The notes under the pieces are model-generated. The model worked only from the letters and a program-made list of their open reading frames with translations. It was not told the origin of the DNA and ran no database searches. This document shows, in pieces, positions 55,538 to 64,000 of a DNA stretch of 64,000 nt. Source of the stretch: Solanum dulcamara (Eukaryota > Streptophyta > Magnoliopsida > Solanales > Solanaceae). Within the stretch, counting starts at the first letter, position 1; the number at the start of each line of letters is the position of its first letter. Location: positions 30,623,246-30,687,245 of the forward strand of contig NC_077241.1 in assembly GCF_947179165.1 (NCBI RefSeq), read 5' to 3'. Both the position numbers and the translations under genes were made by a program.

Positions 55538-57549
55538 GTAACACCCCATACTATTCTAACTTAGATTATTCCGAGAACCAAGAGAAATATCTAGAAAAAA
55601 TGAATCTGGGACTAGGTCCCCGTCCAAAGTAAAAAAATTATGAAAACACCGAATTGGGGACCATGACCTGGAGGGTAATTTTGACATGGGAAAAGTTTTA
55701 GACAGTAGAGTCCATGATCTGGGGACTTGGTCTATGATGCAAACCTGGAAGTTTATTTTTGCCTGACTTTTGTTTTAATGAAGGGCATTTTGGTATTTTT
55801 TCCACGTTTTTCAAATTTAACCCACTACATTTTAGGATGAAAATCTGTCCCTTATCAGTACCCAAAAGGAATTTCCCTCATTAAACACCCAAAACTTTTG
55901 AGAGCAAGAACTAAATAGAAGAGGAGAAGCTAAGGTTCAAGGATTTCAAGCCTACTCTTCAATTTTTGCTTAGGAAATCTTCATTTCAGGTATGTAAGGC
56001 TATCATAACGATGAACTAAGTTCGTCCTCTTGCCCTACATCTCTATATAGTCAAGTTGAGTTTCAAGATTGAGTTTTTAATTCTGATAATGCAAATTCTT
56101 AAGTTATCTATCTATATTCCATTATGTTCTTGGGTATATTCAAATATATCTTGATGAGTTTCTTGAGTTGAGTTTTTATATTTGGGAATCATGGTTTCAT
56201 TCACATGAACCCTAGTTGAATTTTATATTTATTATTCTATACATTGTTTGAGTTGAAGTCTGAGTAATTATTTTCATCATTTGATTGAAAAATAGCTTGA
56301 GCATGAGTCGAATTTGAAAAGCCTTTCATTTTCAGTTTGAGATTAAATTGAGTTTGAGAAGTCTTTTATGTATCATTTTGAGCGTGAATTGAGAAGTATC
56401 TTAATCACTATTTTGAGAATGAAAATTATTGAGTATAAATGATGTGAATATTTTAATTACCTATTTTGAAGATTAAGTTGAGAAGTCAAATGTTTCTTTT
56501 AAATGGATTCTTTGAGTTGAGTTTATGTTTATTTTAAAGAGAAGAGGTGAGTTGAGTTTTGAGCTAAGTCCAAAAGAGACTAATTGAGCTAATTGAGTAA
56601 ATACACCAATTTTAGTTATGAGCATAATAAATTATATTTTGGGAGTATATTGAGCATGATTTGGGTAAGAATATAGAACAACTCGAATTCCATAAATTAC
56701 GTAATCAGCGTAAGATAGGATTATACCATTCATTCGGGCGACTTCTCATTGTCCCAAAAGAGGACTTTTATTGGATCTAAAGACGAGTTTATGTCCCTTA
56801 CCCTACCAAGGTATTGGATGGATGTGAAAATGCGAAAAGTTCATTGTATCATCACGTAGCTCATAAGTGATGGTTGTCGGTTAGAGAAACTCTCCAAAAA
56901 TAAAATTATTATGTTTTATACACTGATTTGCATTACTATCTTTTAAAGCATTATCTCTTATTATATGTCATGCTTATTTGAGTTGAGCTTTTTTTAGAGT
57001 TGACTTCTTGGGTTGAGTATCCCGAGTAAGTTTCCTTTTGCCATTTTATATACTCGTACATTCCATGTACTAACATCATTCGACCTGTATTATTTTATGA
57101 TGCAAATATAGGTGATCGAGATCCTCAACCAGCATACCATTGAAGATCAATTTTGACCCAGCTTTTGGTGAGACCTCTTTGCATTCAGAGGCTCCCTTGA
57201 GTCTTTACTTTTCAGTTATTGATTATTAGTTTAAGGTAGCTGTGGGATTGTATCGATACCTATTTCAAAGTCAGTTTTCTTGAGGCTTGATAGACTAGTA
57301 GACAATGTTTAGTTTATTTCCCTAAGTATGTTTTGAAATATTGAGTTAAATCTCATATATATTTTTTATATTTGAGTTTCATGATTTATGTTAAAGAGTA
57401 TTAAGTTGCATGCTTCATTGTGCCCATTTGAGTTTATTTATTTGCAAAGTCTTCCACAGAGTGAGTTAGCCAGACCAAGTGGTTTGCTTGGGACCAGCAA
57501 TGGTTTCTGAGTGCCAACTACGTCCAGGGTGTATGCTCGGGGTGTGACA
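55538..57549 (+). mobile_element. Element K 5' LTR
   Basis: TGTAACACCCC to GGGGTGTGACA. The middle (about 56030-56680) is rich in irregular TTGAGTTGAGTTT words. No coding sequence. Confidence 0.85.
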
Positions 57550-57553
57550 AACT

Positions 57554-57565
57554 TGGTATCAGAGC
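57554..57565 (+). promoter_or_regulatory. Primer-binding site of element K (tRNA-iMet)
   Basis: A perfect TGGTATCAGAGC four bases after the LTR. Confidence 0.95.
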
Positions 57566-57829
57566 ATAAAGCTCAAGAGTTCTAGAATGTCTATGAAGTC
57601 AAGTCTAGTAGAGTCCTTATTAGTGTGAAGTGTGCCATATCTATAATAGGGAGGCAATAGGACTTTAGGAATTGTTTCACTTCTTTCTTACTCCATCTCG
57701 TGCTATAGAGTTTAACTCTATTAAATCTCTTTCTAATTCATGCGTTTCATGATTTTCAGATCATGCTTTCAAAGAGAAAATTGAGTTAAGGGAACATTTC
57801 TGAGAAGAAGGTTTCGTAACCATTCGAAA

Positions 57830-58282
57830 TGCAAATTCAAAACCGAGCCAGAGCAGTTGAGGATGAAGTTGAGAATAGGACTCAGGAAGTTCCATAGACC
57901 GCGCAACCCATGATGACTTTTGAGGCTTAATTTAGAGGAGCTATCTCTATGCTCACCCAGTTGATAGCTGCATAGGTAGGTCATCCAAATGCCCAATCCC
58001 AAGCTCTAGTTCTCAGGAGCCGCCTGCTATAAATAGGATTCATGATTTCCTGAGGATGAACCCACTAGTCTTCAATGGATCCAAGGTTGATAAAGATCCT
58101 CAAAACTTTATTGATGATATGTGGAAGATTCTAAAAGCCATGCACTCCACAGAAATAGAGGGAGTTAAACTTGTCTCATACCAGCTAAAAGATTTTCCCA
58201 ATATTTGGTATAATTAATAGGAGGAAAGAAGAGGTAAGGAAGTTGATCCTGCAGTATAGGATGAGTTCGAGAGTGCCGTGGG
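57830..58282 (+). pseudogene. gag N-terminal fragment of element K
   Basis: From about 58026 one frame reads FLRMNPLVFNGSKVDKDPQN, FIDDMWKILKAM and VSYQLKDF with IWYN, then stops. This is the conserved N-terminal part of chromovirus Gag. Upstream pieces in other frames resemble the variable Gag leader. The fragment ends at the deletion junction with the 3' LTR at about 58282. Confidence 0.75.
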
Positions 58283-59534
58283 TTGAATTTGAGAATCCTT
58301 TCCTTTATCATTTTGAGATTGACTTGAGTTTGAGAAGTCTTTTATCTATCATTTTGAGCATGAGTTGAGAAGTCTCTTATCACTATTTTGAGCATGAGAA
58401 TTATTGAGTATAAATGATGTGAACATTTTAAACACCTATTTTGAAAAATAGTTGAGAAGACAAATATTTCTTTTAAACGCATTCATTGAGTTGAGTTTAT
58501 GTTTATTTTAAAGAGAAGAGATGAGTTGATAAGAGTTGAGTTTTGAGCTAAGTTTAAAAGAGACTAATTGAGCTAATTGAGTAAATATACTCATTTGAGT
58601 TATAAGCATAATAAATTATATTTTGTGAGTAGTATTGAACACCGATTTGGATAAGAGTATAGAATGAATCAAACCCCATTAACTACGTAGCCAGCGTAGG
58701 ATAGGATCAACCGTTCATTTGGTCGAATCCTCATTGTCCCGAAAGAGGACTTTTATTAGATCCAGAGATGAGTTTGTATCCCTTACCCTGGCAAGGTATT
58801 GGATAGATATGGCAACGATAATAGTTCATTGTATCATCACGTAGCTCATAAGTGATGGTTGTTATTTAGAGAAACTCCCCAAGTAGTAAAATTATTATAT
58901 TTTATACACTGAGTTGCATTACTATCTTTAAAAGCATTGTCTCTTATTATATGTCATGCTTATTTGAGTTGAGCTATTTTCAGAGTTTAGTTCTTGAGTT
59001 GAGTATCCTAAGTAAGTTTCCTTTTGCCATTTTACATACTCATATATTCCATATACTGACGTTATTTGACATGCATCATTTTATGATGTAGATACATGTG
59101 ATAGAGATTCTCAACCAGCGCACGTTTAAGATCAGGTCCTACCAATCTTCTGGTGAGACCTCTTCGTAGTCAGAGGTACTCTTGAATCTTTGCTTTTCAG
59201 TTATCGATTATTTATTTAAGGTAGCCGTGGGCCTGTCCCTGTACCTATTTTAAATTCAGTTTTCTAGAGGTTTCATAGATTAGTAGACAGTGTTCAGTTT
59301 ATTTCCTTGAGTATATTTTGAAACATTGAGTTAAATCTCATACATTTTTTTTATATTTGAGTTTCATGATTTATGTTAAAGAGTATTAAGTTTCATGCTT
59401 TATTATGCCCATCTGAGTTTATTTATTTGCAAAGTCTTCCACTAAGTAAGTTAGCCAGGCCAAGTGGTTTGCTTGGGACCAGCAATGATTTCTAAGTGCC
59501 AACTACGTCCAGGGTGTAGACTCGGGGCGTGACA
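58283..59534 (+). mobile_element. Element K 3' LTR, 5'-truncated
   Basis: Colinear with 56309-57549 of the 5' LTR and ends GGGGCGTGACA before AAGGA. The first ~770 bp are missing. Confidence 0.85.
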
Positions 59535-59539
59535 AAGGA

Positions 59540-59630
59540 TAACATTAAAATCAGTCATATCGAGCTCTACCAAATCACATGAAGTATCTTTGTGAAAAAT
59601 TGACACTGGACAATTTCTGTAGACCCTCTT
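59540..59630 (-). pseudogene. Element B protease fragment (most upstream part)
   Basis: On the minus strand the frame reads YRNCPVSIFHKDTSCDLVEL and DMTDFNVIL, the segment that leads into the conserved GMDWL block; K is inserted within that block. To the right it is cut at about 59630 by the L LTR fragment, so B's gag and 5' LTR are absent from the window. Confidence 0.7.
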
Positions 59631-60436
59631 TCAAGTTATTTTTCAGTCAAATGATGAAAATGATGACTCATTGTTTGACTCAAACAATGCATAGAATAAT
59701 AAATAAAAAATTCAACTAGGATTCATATGAATGCAACCATGAATCCAAATCTAAAAACTCAACTGAAGAACCTCATCAACATATATTTGAATATTCTTAA
59801 GAACACAATGGAATTTAGATAGAAAACTCAAGCATTAGCATTATAAGAATTAAAAACTCAATCTTGAAACTCAACTTGACTATATAGATATGTAGGGCAC
59901 GAGGAAGAACTTAGTCCATCGTTATTATAGCCTTACATACCTGGAATAAAGATTTTCTAAGCGAAAATTGAAGAGTAGGCTTGAAATCCTTGAAACCCTA
60001 GCTTCTCCTCTTCTCTTTAGTTGTTGCTCTCAAAAGTTTTAGGTGTTTAATGAGGAAAAAACCCTTTGGGTACTGATAAGGGACGAATTTTGGTCCTAAA
60101 ACATAGTGGGTTAACTTTGGAAAATATGGGGAAAATACCAAAATGCCCTTTATTGAAGTAAAAGTCGGGCAAAAATAAACTTCCAAGTCTGCGATGCTAA
60201 CCTGGTCCCCAAATCAAATTTTCTGAATTTTTCTTCTCTGCGATGCGGAGACATCGTGAACTCTACTGGCTAAAAATTTTCTCAAATCAAAATTACCCTC
60301 CCAGGTCCTGGTCCCCAATTTGTTTTTTCGCAAATTGTTCACTTTGGATGGGGACCTGGTCCACCGATTCATTCATTTTAGATTTTTCTCTTTGTTCTCA
60401 AAATAATCTAAGTTTGAATAGTACAGAGAGTTATAA
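59631..60436 (-). mobile_element. LTR fragment L (first ~800 bp of a K-family 3' LTR)
   Basis: Reverse complement of about 55538-56301 of the K LTR. Its outer end (TATAAC) is a decayed TGTAACACC. To its right lies the pol 3' end in the same orientation, as expected for a 3' LTR. It is cut off at about 59631. Plus-strand open frames here are antisense. Confidence 0.75.
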
Positions 60437-60940
60437 TATCTCATCCTTAGGATTAATCATACTCGAATGATGAGCTCGCTTAGAATTTAATCAAGCCACT
60501 AATAAAATGCAAGAACTTTAAAACATTAACTCAAGAATAACTCATCCAATTTCATCAAACTCAAGAAGGTACTAACTCATAGATGGGAATAGCAATATTA
60601 CCTTCAACATCGACAATAGGAGAAATGAATAGATATGGGTACTTTGCTTTCATATCCTTTTTGGCTTCCCATGAAGCCTCCTCAATGAATTGATTTCTCT
60701 ATAAAACTTTGACTGAAGCGACCTCTTTGGTCCTAAATTTACAAACTTGACAATCAAGAATTTGAACAGGAACATCCTCATAAGACAAGCTATCTTTCAC
60801 TCCAATCTTTTTTGTAGGAATAATGAATAAAGGATCCCACAAACATTTCTTAACATGGAGATATGGAACACTGGTGAACGACATCTAAATCTGAAGGAAG
60901 CTCTATGTCATAGTCCTTTGAGAAACTCAAGCTATCTTCT
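60437..60940 (-). pseudogene. Element L integrase C-terminus and chromodomain
   Basis: The minus-strand frame 60699-60884 reads VKKCLWDPLFIIPTKK, DSLSYEDVPVQILD and VCKFRTKEVASVKVL. The next part, in a continued frame, resembles FIEEASWEAKKDMKAKYPYLF (about 60620-60690). This is the chromovirus integrase tail with a chromodomain-like segment. Confidence 0.75.
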
Positions 60941-60954
60941 CTACCTCAGGTTGA

Positions 60955-61120
60955 GCTTTTTTCTGACTGAATACATATTGCAGGCTTTTGTGATCTATGA
61001 ACACATCTACATGCACTCCATAAAGATAGTGACACCAAATCTTAAGTGCAAATACTACCATTGCCAACTCCAGATTATGAGTCAGATAATTTCTCTCATG
61101 AACCTTAAGTTGTATGAAAG
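60955..61120 (-). pseudogene. Element L RNase H fragment, cut by element M
   Basis: On the minus strand it reads like [32 protein letters not shown] and DHKSLQYVF, the RNase H core. It is joined to the integrase tail by a deletion that removes the rest of RNase H and most of the integrase. It is interrupted at 61121 by the start of M. Confidence 0.7.
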
Positions 61121-61514
61121 TGTTATACCCCGTACCTTTATGCTTCGGAACATCTTCTTAAGCTTCTTGAAAGTTTTCTCGTGACCCAGATTATCTATAA
61201 CATGATTAAATCACTCTAAGGAAGGGGGGACGTGATGCCCCGTAAGAGTGAAGGTTGGAAATAGGTCTATAAGGATTTGAAACGAGTTGGAGGCCAAAAT
61301 AACAAGTCGTAGGACTCGATTTGATTACGTAAGCTACCAACTTGGATGACTTACATAACTAAGCTACCAGAGTACATGTTGAGCTTACGTAGCAAGGATT
61401 ACATAGGCTCTTAAAGTAAGACGAGATTACGAACCCAAAGGAGAGGCGGAAGGAGGCGTAAAACCTACTCGGAAGCAAGAAGTTGATGCACCTACTTTGA
61501 CTAAGTAGGTGATG

Positions 61515-61537
61515 CACCTACTTGGACCAAGTAGGTG
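61515..61537. repeat. Perfect palindrome CACCTACTTGG-A-CCAAGTAGGTG
   Basis: Two 11-bp arms with one central base. Imperfect versions occur on both sides (61490-61510 and 61541-61552) and in the A and F LTRs (around 5000-5050, 11545-11590 and 14145-14190). It lies upstream of the TATA-like tract. Confidence 0.75.
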
Positions 61538-63532
61538 ACACACCTACTTGAGGTGGGGCCCATGCTTCCAGATGGCAGTTTTGGATTGGGTGCACGATTG
61601 AGGGGGAACCCTAGGGGGCTGCCACGTGTCACCCTTAGGGTCTTCCATGTGGAACCTTCTAAGTAGGTTTATATAAGTATATATTGCTGACTAATTGTTC
61701 ATTTCAGCATCTATACTTATCAAAAAAAAAAGCTAGACAAAGCTAGAGGAAAAGAGAGACTAGCTACGGGTTTGAGCCAAGAGAGAGGTAAGGATCGATT
61801 TCGTTCTGTGAATTAATTATTTAAGGTATTCTACTGTGATATAATGGTGTTTAATAATGGAAATTTCGGATTTGGGGCAGCAAGAAGCAACGTAAACAGC
61901 CCCTTAATTTCAGTCGCGTCGAGGAGTTCCGAAGTTAATTTTCAGCAAGTTTGGAAAGCCATTTTTTTAAGGTATGGCTTGATTATCTTCTCCCTCGTTT
62001 TGGTAATGGTTTGTACATGATGTGAGGGTGTTAATAATGTGAATTTATGGTTTGGAGAAGCACCAAAAAGATGCAAACAATTCACTACTTTTCAACACTC
62101 TAAGAAACTTCCGAGACTAGGTTTTGGCTAGTTTTGGCCAATTTTGGGGATGGTAAGGTCTTTTATTTCAATTTGAAGTTTATGGTGTTATCATAGGGTG
62201 TTTTATACATCTTTTATACTTCTATAAGTGTAAGAAATTCATATAAGTGCTGGACATTAAAAACAAACTAAATTGGAGTCGCTATAGTTGAATTGCTGTC
62301 AAAGTATAGTGATATTCGTGTGAGGTGCTGCTGCAGGTTGTGGTGTTGTGTTGCAGGGCCTAAAACTATACTAAAATGGGTGTGGTACCTTCTGGTTTTA
62401 TCCACCCTACCCCCCGTTTCGTATAGTTAAATATTTTGCAAAATGGAAACTAGAAACCCTATTTTGGTATCGTGGTTTCGAGCGAGTGATTTGCAGTTTG
62501 TATTGTATTATGTTGGTGTGAACTGCTTATACATGTGCTGCAGGTTTTTGTTGTTGGTTGGATGTATTTATTAGGAGTGTAATTGGAAATTCAGATAGTG
62601 CATGTTACAGGGGAGGTGCTGCCTGATTTCCGTTAACTTTCTAGCTAACTAAAGAACTAGTCGAGGAAGCGAGCGAGGAAAGGAGTTCTATGAATACTCA
62701 TGTATAACTTAAGACGCTGAAAAGTCTAAGGTTGTTGACATTCATATTGGTTTCGTGTTAAATAGGTTCAGAGAACGACGAGGCGAACGTGGTAAATATT
62801 AATCCATAAAAGGTATGTGAAGCCTTCTTTTGGCATGTTTTGGTATAAGTATGTACAGCCTCTCTGTTCTTCCTTTTGGGCATGTCGTAGATCAATATGA
62901 CAAGTGATATGTGTATGAAACTTGGTGTAACTCTATTCATGAGCTCTGAACATGATTCATGATTCATAATTCGTGTTCACAATTGAATGTTAAGACTCTT
63001 AAAGTAGTTAAGCTTCCATTCCTCAACTATTCTATATACTGAGAAGTAGAGTATGTAAAGTTATTCCTCCTCTACTTTGGCACGACTTAGATGTAAGTAT
63101 TATGTATATGAAGTTTTAAGTTATTCCACTCTTAAAACTCTGAGGGTGAGTTAATACACTTGTTCACTTCCTACTGATTAAAACTCTAGTAACAAGTTGA
63201 GTCATTACTTTTCAAGTCTTCCATGTGATAGGAAGTGGTGCATGTAAAGCTTATCTTTTCCTGCTTCGAGAAAGACTAGACTAAAGGTTCTATAGGACAT
63301 GGATTTGGATATAGCCCCATTTATAGATTCTGAATGTAACTCATGACTTGCACCCACTTTTGAATGATAAGGGCCTGGAAGTAGTTAAACTACGACCCTT
63401 GAGCCTTTTATAGGTTGAATAGTGTTAGGATGTGTAAGCTCCTATACCTAGGGGCTCTTCAACATGCTTTATGATGATATCTAAGGGATGTTTAATATTT
63501 TACAGAGTTTTACGTACACGTATATGCATTAT

Positions 63533-63770
63533 GATATATATGGATCGGGCCGAACGTACCTCGGTACATTTTCCTATGTAAGGATCGAGTCGTACGTTCC
63601 ATGACAGATTATGCATTATATGGATCGGGCCGTCGTAGCTCGTCATTATTATGCATTATATAGATCGGGCCGTCGTACCTCGGCATTATCATATGACATA
63701 TGGATCGGGCCGTCATTCCTCAGTATGTGTTTGCTATATATATGGATCGGGTTGTACGTCCCACAGTGCT
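63533..63770. repeat. Tandem array in LTR M, about 6 units
   Basis: Units such as ATGGATCGGGCCGTCGTACC and CTCGGCATTAT with spacers of about 10-20 bp. Same family as 27301-27630, more diverged. Confidence 0.8.
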
Positions 63771-64000
63771 AATAATATGCATATGCCTATCATGATAGAT
63801 GATGTGTTTATAACACCGAGTCCCTGAAATGGCCGAGTACGGTACGCAATAATAGTATATATGACTTTATTTCATAAAATACAGGCATGATGAATGGTTA
63901 AATATTATAATTGTCCCTACATTCCTGTTTTAACTATAATTCTTCATATACTGTTACATGCTTACATACTCAATACATATGTCGTACTGACCCCCTTTCC

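Larger units (their letters stand above)
55538..59534 (+). mobile_element. Element K: internally deleted Gypsy element
   Basis: Plus-oriented, flanked by perfect AAGGA duplications, and inserted in the protease region of element B. It has a complete 2.0-kb 5' LTR (55538-57549), a primer site, about 0.7 kb of leader and gag, and then directly the last 1.25 kb of the 3' LTR (58283-59534). Most of gag, all of pol, and the first ~770 bp of the 3' LTR are missing. Confidence 0.85.
61121..64000 (+). mobile_element. Element M LTR (incomplete at window edge)
   Basis: Starts TGTTATACCCCGTACC and is colinear with the C/E-type LTRs: a U3 repeat region, inverted CACCTACTTGG repeats, a TATA-like tract near 61668-61684, CCGAGTCC motif (63815), the 41-bp-type array, and the ACTGACCCCCTTTCC block at the window end. 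About 3 kb is visible and the LTR is not finished. It inserted into L's RNase H, with left flank GAAAG. Confidence 0.8.

Noticed and set aside
1..64000. tRNA genes or host exons
   Set aside because: The only tRNA-related matches are the 12-base primer-binding sites. No frame outside retrotransposon domains showed a recognisable plant protein; weak or short exons cannot be excluded by eye.

Overview
This looks like a stretch of plant nuclear heterochromatin, most probably from a Solanaceae genome. I base this on the AT-rich composition, the absence of any recognisable host gene, and a dense mass of nested Ty3/Gypsy (chromovirus-type) LTR retrotransposons. Their LTR ends (TGTTACACCCC at the start, GTTGGGTCGTGACA at the end) and initiator-Met tRNA primer sites (TGGTATCAGAGC) are of a kind I associate with tomato, potato and pepper repeats. 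The species-level guess is inference; the element structure is read directly from the sequence. No bacterial-type features, CRISPR arrays or intact host genes were found.

Left block (1-20330). The 5' internal part and 5' LTR of a minus-oriented element F (1-14567) are interrupted by a complete minus-oriented element A (1733-11980, near-TSD TCTAT/TCTGT). F abuts two successive plus-oriented LTR tails (G, 14568-14814; H, 14815-16185). Then come decayed Gypsy gag zinc-knuckle, protease and integrase fragments (about 16552-18230), a minus LTR fragment J (18231-19413) and an LTR tail N of another family (about 19414-20330).

Central block (20331-59635). A minus-strand chromovirus, B, has its pol gene cut in two by a 31.4-kb plus-oriented composite C (22991-54347) flanked by a perfect 5-bp duplication AAAGC. 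C itself carries an LTR of another element (E, 24759-28267) in its 5' LTR. Its 3' LTR carries a 10.1-kb chromovirus T (33362-43487) and a compact minus-oriented element D (44270-52129). T is the only element with a readable gag-pol, and it is broken by eight in-frame stops and one frameshift. B's protease is also split by element K (55538-59534, perfect TSD AAGGA).

Right block (59631-64000). A truncated minus LTR and pol 3' end (L) are followed by the LTR of a plus-oriented element M that runs out of the window.

The most unusual material is a set of 5S-rRNA-like segments inside the internal regions of elements C (31167-31280), D (47644-47745) and A (6916-6975, partial). Other shared structure includes a hairpin just upstream of the polypurine tract in five elements, 41-bp tandem arrays inside LTRs, G-box (CACGTG) palindrome clusters beside LTR TATA boxes, and a chimeric 5' end of C with a ~610-bp leader duplication. 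None of the coding sequences appears functional. Residual activity would be LTR-driven transcription, or Pol III initiation from the 5S-like segments; both are inferences.
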